Source of the DNA: JAFLCM01 sp046154665
Lineage (GTDB): Bacteria; Planctomycetota; Phycisphaerae; Phycisphaerales; UBA1924
Assembly: GCA_046154665.1 (NCBI GenBank)
Contig: JBJXFG010000108.1
Location: 1 to 64,000 of the forward strand
Direction: 5' to 3'
Length of the DNA: 64,000 nt
The notes beneath the pieces were generated by a model. It had not been told where the DNA came from, did no database searches, and saw only the letters and a program-made list of their open reading frames with translations. This document shows, piece after piece, positions 15,368 to 24,401 of the stretch (positions are counted from its first letter, which is position 1; each line of letters begins with the position of its first letter). Made by a program: the position numbers and the translations under genes.

Positions 15368-16756
15368 TCACCCATCCCGCTGGAAGTCATAGATCGCCCC
15401 GAGGCCCAGAATCCGCGTCAACTCGTCGAGCGCATCGCGGCACTCGGTCACGAGCTTGGGATCGGCCAGATCGGCGACCAGCAGGTGCTCGCGGTAGTGG
15501 GTGTCGATCCAGCGTTCCAGCGTTGTCGCCAGCGCGTCGGTGAGCAGCACGCCCTGGTTCATCGCGGCGTGTTCGGTCTGGGTGAGCACGACGCGGAGGC
15601 GGAGGCAGGCGGGGCCGCCGCCGTTGTTCATGCTTTGGCGGACGTCGACATAGATGACCTCGGCGATGGGCCCTTTGGTGGCCACGAGTTCGTCGAGCCA
15701 GGGGCGGACCCGTGGGTGGTTCTCGCACTCGCTGGGCGCGACCAGCACCATGCGGCCGTCGGGGCGCGAGGGCACGGTGAGCAGCTGCGAGTTGAAGAGG
15801 TACGACTTGACGGCGTCGGCGATGCTGACGCGGGCCGCGGGCACGCGGACGTGGGCGAAGCGGTCGCCCAGGTGCGCCCGGCAGGCGCTCAGCAGGCGGT
15901 CCTCTTCGCCGGGCGCGAAGGCCTCTTCGTGGGCGAAGAGCACAGTGGCATTCGCCACGGCGATGACGTCGTTGTGGAAGACACCCTGGTCGATCGCGCG
16001 CGGGTTCTGGCGGACGAAGATGGTGCGGGCGGGGTTGAGTGTGTGCCGACGCGCGATGGCCTCGCACGATTCGAGCGTCTGGCGGGCGGGGAACTTGTTC
16101 ACCCCCCCCGCAGGCGCGTCGGCGTGCGAAGCGTCGGCGCTGGCTTTCTCGATGCCCTTTCGGCCGTAGACGAGGGCTTCGACGCCGGGGGCTTCGTGGG
16201 TGGCGCAGAAGCGCATGAAGTTGGCGGCGCCTTCGTCGGCGAAGGCGGGCGTGGGCGGCAGCGGCTCGTGGACCGCGAAGTGCCGGGGGTTGCTGAATAC
16301 GGCGCGGAGGGCGCGGGTGGTCACCGGCGGCTCGAGGTGGCGGTGGAAGAGGGTGTTGAGGTTGGCGGGGGTGAAGTGGACGCGGGTGTCGGCGGTGTCG
16401 GCGCTGGGGCTGACGGTCGCGGCGTTGGCGCACCACATGCTCGAGGCGGAGCACACGGCGCCGAGCAGGGCCGGGGCCTCATCGGCTGCGCGGCGGAGGA
16501 CGGCCGCGTCGTCGCCGGTGAACCCCAGGGTGCGGAGCGTGGGCAGGTGGGGCCTTTCTTGCGGCGGGAGCACGCCCTGAGTGAGCCCCAGCGCGACGAG
16601 CGTGCGCATTTTGTCGAGGCCCTGGCGTGCCGCGGCGCGCGGGCTGCTGCGAGCCCCGGCGTGGGTGGCACTGGCGATGTTGCCGGGGGCGAGGCCGGCG
16701 TAGTTGTGGGTGGGGCCGACGAGGGCGTCGAAGTTGAGTTCGTGGGCGGTGGGCAC
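15368..16756 (-). CDS. astB: N-succinylarginine dihydrolase
   Basis: 462 residues. The hallmark FDALVGPTHNYAGLAPGN occurs at the N-terminus, with SSMWCANAATVSPS, FPARQTLESC, FHNDVIAVAN and SMNNGGGPACLRLR further on; the last holds the active-site cysteine region. The enzyme converts N2-succinylarginine to succinylornithine, ammonia and CO2 in the arginine succinyltransferase pathway. None of astA, astC, astD or astE is in the window, so it stands alone. About 15 extra residues (near SADASHADAPAGG) precede FPARQT compared with the usual ~445-residue enzyme, over a run of eight C. A role outside the AST pathway is possible. Confidence 0.92.
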   Translation of the reverse strand: MPTAHELNFDALVGPTHNYAGLAPGNIASATHAGARSSPRAAARQGLDKMRTLVALGLTQGVLPPQERPHLPTLRTLGFTGDDAAVLRRAADEAPALLGAVCSASSMWCANAATVSPSADTADTRVHFTPANLNTLFHRHLEPPVTTRALRAVFSNPRHFAVHEPLPPTPAFADEGAANFMRFCATHEAPGVEALVYGRKGIEKASADASHADAPAGGVNKFPARQTLESCEAIARRHTLNPARTIFVRQNPRAIDQGVFHNDVIAVANATVLFAHEEAFAPGEEDRLLSACRAHLGDRFAHVRVPAARVSIADAVKSYLFNSQLLTVPSRPDGRMVLVAPSECENHPRVRPWLDELVATKGPIAEVIYVDVRQSMNNGGGPACLRLRVVLTQTEHAAMNQGVLLTDALATTLERWIDTHYREHLLVADLADPKLVTECRDALDELTRILGLGAIYDFQRDG

Positions 16757-17117
16757 GCGGGGTCCTCTCTCGGGAAGAGGCAGAGGGTAGGGGAGCGCGA
16801 AGGAGATGCGCTTCGGCTTGTCGGCCGCGGCGCGGTGGAGTCAATCCGAGTCGGGGCGTAGCGGCGGCGCTGGTGAAACGTTCGTGGGGGTGGCTCTCCG
16901 TGCGCTGAAACGCCGGGCGAGGGCTGGCAGTCAGGACCACCGTCGAGGCGGGTCTCGGGGCCTTGTGTTTGTTGAAGCGGGGCAAGTTGGGTGCGGCGGA
17001 GGCCGTGGCGAGTTCGTTCCTATAGTGTGAGGAGTCCCCGAGAACGTGTCCGGGGTTGGTGGATTGATGTCACGCACGCCGCGCCGGGCCAGCCGCCCGA
17101 CGCCGGAGGTTTTTCAG
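16757..17117. other. intergenic region, divergent astB / RNase Z-like gene
   Basis: 361 bp. It should hold two divergent promoters; TATAGT at 17021-17026 is a possible -10 for the + strand gene, without a good -35. GGAGG at 17105-17109 is the ribosome binding site of the + gene. Nothing else is recognised. Confidence 0.4.
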
Positions 17118-18395
17118 ATGCTCCCGAAGCCGCCCGCGAAAGAGCCCGGACTTGGCTTTCTGTTCATTCCGCCGTTCCGGGTGCAGGGGACGTCGATCGC
17201 CGGCGAGGCGACGAGCGTGATGATCCCCGAGCTCGATGTGGCGTTCGACATGGGCATCTGCCCGCGTCCGATGCTGGCGGCGAAGTTTGTGGCGATCACG
17301 CACGGGCACATGGACCACGTCGGGGGCCTCGCGTACTACTGCTCGCAGCGGAAGTTCCAGGGGATGGACGCCGGGACGATCATCTGCCACAAGGGGATGG
17401 CCAAGGCGATCCGCGGGATGATGGACGGGTACATCGAGCTCGAGGGGCAGACGACCGAGTACAAGCTTGTCGAGCTCGAGCCGGGGCAGGAACTGGAGCT
17501 GAAGAACAACATCTATCTGCGGATGTTCGAGGTGGACCACACGTGTCTGGCGTGCGGGTATGTGGTGGTGGAGCGGCGGAGCAAGCTGAAGCCGGAGTAC
17601 GCCGAGCTGCCGCAGGAGAAGCTGCGCGAGCTGAAGGAAAAAGGCGAAGACATCACGCGCGTGCTGGAGGTGCCGCTGGTGGCGTTCCTGGGCGACACGG
17701 CGCCGGGGCCGCAGCTGGTGCGCGACGACGTGCGGAAGGCGCAGATCGTGATCTGCGAGTGCACGTTCTTCGAGGAGGGCCACGAGGACCGGGCGCAGGT
17801 CGGCAAGCACATGCACCTGAAGCACATTCTTGAGTGGCTGCCGATCCTGGAGTGTCAGAAGCTGGTGCTGGTGCACCTGTCGCGCCGGTCGAACATGATC
17901 GAGGCGCGGAAGCTGCTGTCGAAGTTGACCAAGCGGGAGCTGGGGAACAAGGTCGAGTTTTTGATGGACCACCGCTCGAACAAGATGCGGTACGACAAAC
18001 AGATGGAAGACGCGATGCGTGCGGAGGCGCTGCGGACCGGGGTTCCGTATGTGCCGCCGAGCAAACCGGCGTTTGGGAAGAAGCCTTTCGGAGGCGGAGG
18101 TGGTGGCGGGGGTGGTGGCTTCAGCCGTGGGCCGGGTGGACCGGGCGGTGGCGGGGGAGGCGGTGGTGGTGGTTTCGGTTCGCGACCCCCAATGGGTGGT
18201 GGTGGCGGTTCGAGCGGGCCGAGGCCCGACGCGCCCAAGCCCGCCACACCGGCGATCACGGCACCGGCCTCGAGCGGTTCGAGTGCGGAGCCAGCTCCCG
18301 CTTCGGAAGCGGCGTCGGCACCCGCGCCCAGCGGGCCCAAGCCCGTGCCGTCGGGACCGCCCAAGCCGACGCGCATTCAGGTGCCGCGTTCTTGA
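17118..18395 (+). CDS. RNase Z-like metallo-beta-lactamase-fold hydrolase
   Basis: 425 residues. The metal-binding motif THGHMDH lies at 61-67, within AAKFVAITHGHMDHVGGLAY, and further ligands are likely in the FEVDHTCLACGYVV and FLGDTAP regions. This is the tRNase Z/ElaC layout of the MBL fold; tRNA 3' processing is plausible but unproven. The catalytic domain ends near residue 325 and is followed by a 100-residue tail made first of Gly runs with FSRGPGG, then Ala/Pro/Ser. Such tails often bind RNA or form condensates. The start is fixed by GGAGG eight bases upstream; earlier ATGs lack a ribosome binding site. Confidence 0.8.
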   Translation: MLPKPPAKEPGLGFLFIPPFRVQGTSIAGEATSVMIPELDVAFDMGICPRPMLAAKFVAITHGHMDHVGGLAYYCSQRKFQGMDAGTIICHKGMAKAIRGMMDGYIELEGQTTEYKLVELEPGQELELKNNIYLRMFEVDHTCLACGYVVVERRSKLKPEYAELPQEKLRELKEKGEDITRVLEVPLVAFLGDTAPGPQLVRDDVRKAQIVICECTFFEEGHEDRAQVGKHMHLKHILEWLPILECQKLVLVHLSRRSNMIEARKLLSKLTKRELGNKVEFLMDHRSNKMRYDKQMEDAMRAEALRTGVPYVPPSKPAFGKKPFGGGGGGGGGGFSRGPGGPGGGGGGGGGGFGSRPPMGGGGGSSGPRPDAPKPATPAITAPASSGSSAEPAPASEAASAPAPSGPKPVPSGPPKPTRIQVPRS

Positions 18396-18911
18396 AGCGT
18401 GAGAGCGGATCGTTCGAGAAATCTCGGGATTCGTTTGACAGGGTGGGGGTGTGGTCGTAGGTTCATTGCGGCGACTTTGCATGCTGGTTGGTGGGCTCGG
18501 AGCGGACGCGGTGATGGAGCCGCGGCGAACCCGAACCTTCCGCTTGGGCGTTTGGTGTGCGGGTTTCCCAGTTTGATGTGTGTGATGGAGTGGCGTGCCC
18601 CGCGTCGGGGGTTGTTGTTGCGCCGATGCGGGGCCGGCGTTGCTTGGTGGTGGTTCAGATGGCCGCGGTTTTTTTCGGCAAAGTGTCGGCGGTTTCGCGC
18701 TTCTGAAGGGTTGAGAAAGCGGAAGATGGGTCGAGAAAGCGGAAGGAGCAGGGGATTGGTCCTATGCTTCCCTCCTGACCGTTGGTGGTCCAAGTTGGTG
18801 GTTCAAGATGTACCCTCGGGCCGCGGCAGCGCGGGCGAGGGAGGGTGAAGATCGAAGTCTCTCTTCACGCGGGCGTTCGGCCCTCGTGTTCGTCGAAAGG
18901 TCCCCTGTTCC
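18396..18911. promoter_or_regulatory. dnaA upstream region with 13-bp direct repeats
   Basis: 516 bp. GAGAAAGCGGAAG occurs at 18713-18725 and again at 18733-18745, exactly 20 bp (two helical turns) apart. GAAAGG at 18895-18900 is the likely ribosome binding site. I find no TTATCCACA-type DnaA box and no AT-rich unwinding element, so I do not call this the origin; the direct repeats may be a regulator site. Confidence 0.45.
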
Positions 18912-20471
18912 ATGCCCAACCCCGATCAGAAGATCTGGTTGGATGTGCTGTCCTACCTGAGGTCCAGCCATCCCGACATGTGTCGGCAATGGTTTGAGGA
19001 CTTGCAGCCGCTCGGCGTCGCCGAGGGGGTGTTTCGCGTGCGCGTCCACCAGCCGGTGCATCTGCGCTACTTGGCCAAGCAGTGCGCGGATCGGTTTACG
19101 GAGGCGGTGCAGTCGGTGACGGGTCGGCTGGTGCCGGTGCGGTTTGTGGGGGCCGAAGAAGAGCTCGGGACGGTGGTGACGCGTCCTTTGAATGGCGCGG
19201 CGGCGGTGGGGCATGTCAACGGTGCGTCGGGGTCGGTCGGGTCGGCGCATGAGATGGGCGCGGGCGCGATGGTTGTGTCGCCCGGTGCGGGGGGCGCGGG
19301 GGGCGCGGTCGGGGGCACGGGCGGCGGTGCCGGTGGCGGAGGGGCGAGCCGCGCTTCGTCCGGCTTCGAGGCCAAGCCGACGGCGGTGCGCTCCGGGGCG
19401 ACGCCCCCGACCACCGCGGGCCGGTATGACTCGATGGTCCTCAACCCGGACTACAACTTCGAGCATTTCATCGTCGGGCCGGAGAACCGGCTGGCGCACG
19501 CCGCGGCGTTGGCGGTTTCGGGCAACCCGGGGCGGACGTACAACCCGCTGTTTGTCCACGGCGGGGTCGGGCTGGGCAAAACCCACCTGCTGCAGGCGAT
19601 GTGCCTGCGCCTGATGGCGGAGCGCCCCGGCATCTCGATCTATTACACCTCGTGCGAGGCGTTCAACAACCAGTACTTCGAGGCCGTGCAGCTCGGGCTG
19701 ATGTCGGAGTTCCACCACCGGTTCCGCGGCGTCGACGTGCTCATCGTTGACGACATCCACTATCTGACCAAGCGCGACCGCACCCAGGAAGAGTTCTTCC
19801 ACACCTTCAACGACCTGTACCACAACGGCAAGCAGCTGGTGCTGAGCTCGGACGCGGCGCCGTCGGATATCCCGGCGCTGGAAGAGCGGCTGGTGAGCCG
19901 GTTCCAGTCGGGGCTGGTGGTGCAGGTGAGCCCGCCGGGGTACGACACGCGGGTGCAGATCATCAAGCAGAAAGCGAAGCTGCGCGAGATCGAGATGCCT
20001 GATGATGTGGCGTGCCTCATCGCCGGGCGCGGGGCCTCGAACATCCGCGAGCTCGAAGGGGCCATCACGAAGGTGCAGATGCTGGCGGCGGCGGACCGGG
20101 TGCCGATCAGCCTCGAACTGGCCCGCCAGGCCATCGGCGGCGGGCCCATCGGCGCGGGTGGCTCACGCCCCGAAGTCACCATCACCAACATCATCGACGC
20201 GGTGATGGACCACTACGGCGTCAAACTCTCCGACCTTCAGTCCAAACGCCGCCAGAAGTCGATCGCTCATCCGCGCCAGGTGTGCATGTATCTGGCGCGG
20301 CGGATGACGCGGTACTCGCTGGAAGAAATCGGCGGCTATTTCGGAGGGCGCGATCACACCACGGTGATGCACGCCGTGCGGACGATCGAAGAACGACGCG
20401 ACGGGGACCCGGAGCAGGCTCGCGTGCTGGCGGCACTCGAGGTGCGCTTGGGCGGGACGGTGCGGGAGTAA
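18912..20471 (+). CDS. dnaA: chromosomal replication initiator protein DnaA
   Basis: 519 residues with all four domains. Domain I (1-90) is helical, domain II (about 95-170) is an unusually Gly-rich linker, domain III carries Walker A GGVGLGKTH at 217-225 and Walker B VDVLIVDDIH, and domain IV carries SDLQSKRRQKSIAHPRQ and the DNA-contacting GRDHTTVMHAVRTI. It binds DnaA boxes at the origin and unwinds it in an ATP-dependent way. dnaN is not next to it but 33 kb away. A perfect hairpin (20510-20537) follows the gene. Confidence 0.98.
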   Translation: MPNPDQKIWLDVLSYLRSSHPDMCRQWFEDLQPLGVAEGVFRVRVHQPVHLRYLAKQCADRFTEAVQSVTGRLVPVRFVGAEEELGTVVTRPLNGAAAVGHVNGASGSVGSAHEMGAGAMVVSPGAGGAGGAVGGTGGGAGGGGASRASSGFEAKPTAVRSGATPPTTAGRYDSMVLNPDYNFEHFIVGPENRLAHAAALAVSGNPGRTYNPLFVHGGVGLGKTHLLQAMCLRLMAERPGISIYYTSCEAFNNQYFEAVQLGLMSEFHHRFRGVDVLIVDDIHYLTKRDRTQEEFFHTFNDLYHNGKQLVLSSDAAPSDIPALEERLVSRFQSGLVVQVSPPGYDTRVQIIKQKAKLREIEMPDDVACLIAGRGASNIRELEGAITKVQMLAAADRVPISLELARQAIGGGPIGAGGSRPEVTITNIIDAVMDHYGVKLSDLQSKRRQKSIAHPRQVCMYLARRMTRYSLEEIGGYFGGRDHTTVMHAVRTIEERRDGDPEQARVLAALEVRLGGTVRE

Positions 20472-20478
20472 GCGGGGG

Positions 20479-20505
20479 AAGTGGTCAAGTGGTCGAGTGG
20501 TCAAG
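20479..20505 (+). repeat. G-rich octamer array after dnaA
   Basis: GTGGTCAA and GTGGTCGA units directly follow the dnaA stop: the downstream form of the octamer repeats. Confidence 0.8.
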
Positions 20506-20509
20506 ACGG

Positions 20510-20537
20510 CACCGAAGTCGGAGGACCGACTTCGGTG
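20510..20537. terminator. hairpin between dnaA and convergent gene
   Basis: CACCGAAGTCG and CGACTTCGGTG make a perfect 11-bp stem with a 6-base loop. There is no T tract. A degenerate copy (CACCGAAGTCCGAGGAGGGA) lies at about 35848, so it is also a repeat family. Confidence 0.5.
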
Positions 20538-20574
20538 GCACGAGTCGCGGTCGCCACGGGCTGCGGTCGCGTCG

Positions 20575-21108
20575 TCACGGCTCGACGAGGTCTTCGTGCG
20601 CATTCGACCCCCCCTTGTCGTCCACCAGCGCGTAGAAGCCCTGGCCGGTGTGGGTGAGTTTGCCGGCGGCGGCGAGGGCGCGCCAGACTTCGTCGGGGAA
20701 CTCGTGGGGGGGGAGCATGGCGTCGACCTTTGATTTTTTGCCGGAGGTGAGGCGGCGGCCGGCGAGGGAGGATTCGTCGGCCAGGCGGGTGACTTTGAGG
20801 CGTTTGCGGAAGGCGCGCAGGGCCGCGTCCATCTGGTGGGCCATCTCGGGGGAGACCGGCGCGGCGGCGGCGGGGGCCGGTGCCGGGGCTTTGCCGCGCT
20901 GCTGGGCGTCGAGGGCTTCGAGCTGGGCCACCAGCGCTTCGTAGGCGTCGGCGTCGCGCTTGTCGCAGGCTTGCTTGGCGGCGGCCTGGTCGACGGGTAG
21001 ACGCGAGAGCAGCCCTCGGACCAAGTCCCACGAGTCGAGGACCTTCATCGGGTTCTTGGGGTGGCGGATCTCCGTCACCATCTGGCGGAGTTTTTGGACG
21101 GCGTTCAT
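20575..21108 (-). CDS. conserved hypothetical protein
   Basis: 177 residues starting MNAVQKLRQMVTEI. A helical N-terminal half with many charged residues is followed by an Ala/Pro linker (74-84) and a C-terminal part with FDEV-like segments (HEFPDEVWRALAAAG, GQGFYALVDD) that may form a small winged-helix domain. No signal peptide or catalytic motif is seen. It is convergent with dnaA. Confidence 0.7.
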   Translation of the reverse strand: MNAVQKLRQMVTEIRHPKNPMKVLDSWDLVRGLLSRLPVDQAAAKQACDKRDADAYEALVAQLEALDAQQRGKAPAPAPAAAAPVSPEMAHQMDAALRAFRKRLKVTRLADESSLAGRRLTSGKKSKVDAMLPPHEFPDEVWRALAAAGKLTHTGQGFYALVDDKGGSNAHEDLVEP

Positions 21109-21230
21109 TGGTGAGTGTCGGGCGGCAGGATGGCACCGGCTGGAGCCTGCGACTTCGGGTTGTTCTCGAAGCAGAACCCAGACCGTTCGGAAAGGAAGCG
21201 AAACAAGTTGATGATGCAGGTCCTCGCGGA

Positions 21231-21257
21231 GACCCCTCCCTTACGGTCGGGGTTCTG
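21231..21257. repeat. REP-like family A (single)
   Basis: The reverse complement contains CCCCGACCGTAAGGGAGGGG, an imperfect palindrome. It abuts the stop codon of the TPR gene (21258-21260). Other copies lie at 27888-27914, 42302-42328 and, as an inverted pair, 31099-31206. Confidence 0.85.
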
Positions 21258-23540
21258 TCAGCCCCCGACCTTGCCCAAGCCAGCGCCGCTTGTTCCGCCC
21301 CCGCCGCCCCGATCCAAGAGCTGCTGCTTCACATCGCGGAGGCGGTTGGAGACCAGGGCGTGCTGCTGGGGGTGGGCGTCGGCGGTGAAGACTTCGAGGG
21401 CGTTTTCGAAGTAGGCGGCGGCTTCCTGAAGGTTGTCGCCGCGGTCGCCGACGGTGAGCCTGGCGTGGGTTCGGCCGAGGTTCATCTGGGTGGTGGCCCA
21501 TTCGACGGGCGATGCGGCGCGGGTTCGGACTTCGAGGGCGTGCTGGAAGCAGGCGACGGCCTCGCGGAGGTTCTGGTCTTGGGCGCCGGGGGCGAGGAGG
21601 CTGAGGGCGACGCCGAGGTTGTTCTGGGTGGTGGCCCACTCGTGGGGCGCGGTGGCCTTGGAGCGGACTTCGAGGGCGGCGCGGTACGAGGCGATGGCGC
21701 GGCGGAGGTTTTTCTGACGCTCTTCGCCGCCGGTGCCACCTTCGGCGGCGGGCAGGTGGGCCCAGGCGTTGCCGAGGTTGTTCTGGGTGGCGGCCCATTC
21801 GGTTCGGCGGTTCTGGTGGGTGTAGACCTCCAGGGCGCGGGTGTAAAACTCGATGGCTTTTTCGACGTTGACGCGGTGGTCGCCCTGGGCCGACTGCATG
21901 AGCACGTTTGCGGCGTTGTTCTGCAGCATGGCCCACAGCGCGGTGTGCTTGAGGTCGGTGCAGGTCTCGACGGCGGCGGCGTAGCAGCGGAAGGCCTCGG
22001 TGAGGTTGTGCTGGCGGTCGCCGGTGGGGTTGCGTTCGTGGGCGTTGCCCATGCAGTTGGCGACGACGGCCCAGTGGTGCGGGTCTTTGTGGCGGGTCCA
22101 GATCTGGGCGGCGGCCTCGAAGTGGCGCACGGCGGAGGCGACGTTGGTGGCGCGGTCGCCGGTGGGGAGATCGAGGTAGGCGCGGCCGAGGTGGAGCTGG
22201 GTCTCGGCCCACCACTGCGGGTCGGTGTCGCGCTTGAGGGCCAGGGCGGCGGACTCGAAGCACTTGATGGCTTCGGCGATGTTCTTTTCGCGTTGGCCGG
22301 TGGGGGTGTGGGCCCAGGCCAGGCCGAGGATGGAGCGGACGCGGGCCCACTCGCGGGTGCCCTCGCCGAGCATCAGGGCGGTGTCGCCGAGGAGGTCGAT
22401 GGCTTCTTTGAAGTTGTCTTCGAGGCTGCCACGGGCGGCACGGAGGAGCGAGACGGCGACGTTGAGGCGTGTGACGACGTCGTCGCGCTTCGAGCGCGCG
22501 TGCCGGTAGATCACCAGCGCCTCATCGGGGCGGGACTCGAAATAGAGCCGGTCGCCTTTGAGCGTGAGGAACAGCGCGGGATCGACGCGCTGCTCGAGGA
22601 AGGGGATGAGGTTGTCGGCCTGCAGGAAATCGCGCGAGGCCACGGCACCGACGGCGCGGGCGTAGTGGTCGGGTTCCTTCTTGAGGCGCTCGATAGCGGC
22701 TTTTTGCTCGTCGGTGAGGTGACGGTCGGCGGGGTCTTCGCCGGGGTGCTTGTCGTGCAGGACGCTGAGGCGGATGAACTTGAGGTCGCGGCTACCTTCG
22801 CCGGCGATTTTGGCCTGCTCGGAGGAGTCTTCGAGGGTGGCGATGGCGTCGACGTCGGAGTGGGTGATGGAATCGTGCCCGCCCCCGGTGCCGCCGATGC
22901 CGTCGGTCTCGTCGACTTCGAGTCGCAGCGGCGAGGCGGGGGTGATGAGGGAGGCGACGACTTTCTTGGGTTCGGCACCGGTGACGGTGTGCGGGGCGGC
23001 GGCGGCGGACGGCGAGGCGTGTGCCGCGGAGCTGGAAGTCGTGGCGGCGGCGGAAGAGGCGAGGGCGGTGCGCGAGGTGTCGGCGTCGAGCGGCGCATCG
23101 AGCCAGCGCTCGAACTCGTCGAGTTTGTTCTCGATCTCGGGGCGCGAGGCGAGCCAGTTGTTGATGTGGTTCATCAGCGCCGCGTGGCGCTTGAGGGTCT
23201 GCTCGATCATGCCCGCGCCGACGGCCATCACCTGCGACCAGGCGTGGGCTTTGTCGGTGGAGACCGACGGGTGCTTGCGCCTGCCGTTGCCGAGCGCGTC
23301 GATGACGCGGCGGACCGTGCCGTAGCGCTCGACAAGGATGCTCAGGTGCTGCTCGACGGCGCGCTTGGTTTCATCGGGCGGCGTGTTGCTGACGCACAGC
23401 GACTCAATGACGAGCCCGAGCAGCGGCTTGACGACTTCGAGGCCGCGGGCACGGTCGCCTTCGCGGAGACGGGCGAGGGCGCCGGCGCTGATGCTGCCGG
23501 AGGCGGAAACGAGTTTGGCCAGCAGGCGTGCGGAGGCCAT
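21258..23540 (-). CDS. tetratricopeptide-repeat protein
   Basis: 760 residues. The first 330 residues are helical with a low-complexity Ala/Ser stretch (about 158-190). From about residue 395 on there are at least seven repeats of about 48 residues with the pattern W-A-x-x-Q-x-N-L-G-x-A ... GDR-x-x-N-L ... A-x-x-x-Y-x-x-A-L-x-V, the longer TPR type found in CHAT-associated and kinesin light-chain-like proteins. No CHAT protease domain is fused. It probably serves as a protein-binding scaffold. No signal peptide, so cytoplasmic. A family A repeat directly follows its stop. Confidence 0.85.
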   Translation of the reverse strand: MASARLLAKLVSASGSISAGALARLREGDRARGLEVVKPLLGLVIESLCVSNTPPDETKRAVEQHLSILVERYGTVRRVIDALGNGRRKHPSVSTDKAHAWSQVMAVGAGMIEQTLKRHAALMNHINNWLASRPEIENKLDEFERWLDAPLDADTSRTALASSAAATTSSSAAHASPSAAAAPHTVTGAEPKKVVASLITPASPLRLEVDETDGIGGTGGGHDSITHSDVDAIATLEDSSEQAKIAGEGSRDLKFIRLSVLHDKHPGEDPADRHLTDEQKAAIERLKKEPDHYARAVGAVASRDFLQADNLIPFLEQRVDPALFLTLKGDRLYFESRPDEALVIYRHARSKRDDVVTRLNVAVSLLRAARGSLEDNFKEAIDLLGDTALMLGEGTREWARVRSILGLAWAHTPTGQREKNIAEAIKCFESAALALKRDTDPQWWAETQLHLGRAYLDLPTGDRATNVASAVRHFEAAAQIWTRHKDPHHWAVVANCMGNAHERNPTGDRQHNLTEAFRCYAAAVETCTDLKHTALWAMLQNNAANVLMQSAQGDHRVNVEKAIEFYTRALEVYTHQNRRTEWAATQNNLGNAWAHLPAAEGGTGGEERQKNLRRAIASYRAALEVRSKATAPHEWATTQNNLGVALSLLAPGAQDQNLREAVACFQHALEVRTRAASPVEWATTQMNLGRTHARLTVGDRGDNLQEAAAYFENALEVFTADAHPQQHALVSNRLRDVKQQLLDRGGGGGTSGAGLGKVGG

Positions 23541-23630
23541 GCCGACATGCTACCAGAGTGGGGGGGAGTGGGGGAGGAGTGGGGGGGGAAGACAACGGCT
23601 CAGGTCAAGCCGCGGCGCGGTGCTCGTTGC

Positions 23631-24239
23631 CTACCGCTTGGGTGGGGATTTCTTGTTTGCGGCGGGTTTCTTCTTGGGCGCGGGCTTCTTCTTGGGCTTG
23701 GCGTTGACACGGGCAGTGGGTGCTTGGTCGCGTGGCGGCTCGGGGAGCGGCTTGCCGGCGGTGAGGGCTTTCACGGCGGCGAGGACTTCGTCGGCGTGGT
23801 TGGTGACGTCGGTGACGTCCCAGCGTTTGGCGACTTTGCCGACGGCGTCGATGAGGAAGGTGGTGCGGACGATGCCCATGTACTTCTTGCCGTACATGGA
23901 TTTTTCGACCAGCACGCCGAAGTCCTGGCTGACCTGGGTGGACTCGTCGGCGAGGAGAGGGATTTCGATGGCGTGCTTTTTGGCGAACTTGGCCTTGGAC
24001 TTCTGATCAAGGCGGCTGATACCCAGGACGGCGGCGTCGAGTTTTTCGAAGTGGGGGAACTTGCGGGTGAATTCGCAGGCCTGGGTGGTGCAGTCTTCGG
24101 TGTCGTCCTTTGGGTAGAAGTAGACGACGACCGGCCGGCCTTTGAAGTCGGCGAGGCGGATGGTGTTGCCGTGTTGATCGGGGAGGGCGAAGAGCGGGGC
24201 TTTGGTGCCGGGGGTGAGGGCGTTTGGGGCGGTGGGCAT
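23631..24239 (-). CDS. bcp: thioredoxin-dependent peroxiredoxin (BCP/PrxQ)
   Basis: 202 residues. The peroxidatic region reads YFYPKDDTEDCTTQACEFT, with the catalytic Cys followed by a second Cys five residues on, as in the PrxQ/BCP subgroup; VLGISRLDQKSKAKFAKK and FGVLVEKSMYGKKYMGI complete the family pattern. It reduces hydroperoxides using thioredoxin. The C-terminal 45 residues are a Lys/Pro/Ala tail absent from typical BCP (about 155 residues). The start was set at MPTAPNALTPG, which follows a C-rich leader; the frame upstream is repeat-derived. Confidence 0.92.
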   Translation of the reverse strand: MPTAPNALTPGTKAPLFALPDQHGNTIRLADFKGRPVVVYFYPKDDTEDCTTQACEFTRKFPHFEKLDAAVLGISRLDQKSKAKFAKKHAIEIPLLADESTQVSQDFGVLVEKSMYGKKYMGIVRTTFLIDAVGKVAKRWDVTDVTNHADEVLAAVKALTAGKPLPEPPRDQAPTARVNAKPKKKPAPKKKPAANKKSPPKR

Positions 24240-24250
24240 GGGGGAGGGGG

Positions 24251-24384
24251 GCGAGTGGTCGAGTGGTCGAGTGGCAAAGCAGCAAAGCAGCAAAGCAGCA
24301 AAGCTGGAGCATACATTGATGATGGTCGGGTGCGTTGGTGGGTGGGCTCTTTTGCTCGGCCACTTTGCCACTTGACCACTTCTT
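24251..24384. repeat. compound foldback octamer element
   Basis: On the + strand, GAGTGGTC GAGTGGTC words run into four AGCAAAGC octamers (to about 24304), and the inverted word CACTTTGCCACTTGACCACTT lies at 24361-24381. Two octamer sequences share one array. It separates two - strand genes. Confidence 0.8.
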
Positions 24385-24401
24385 CGCGGCACTCGGCGGT
24401 G

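Noticed and set aside
18396..18911. Replication origin (oriC) next to dnaA
   Set aside because: No DnaA-box cluster or AT-rich unwinding region can be seen.
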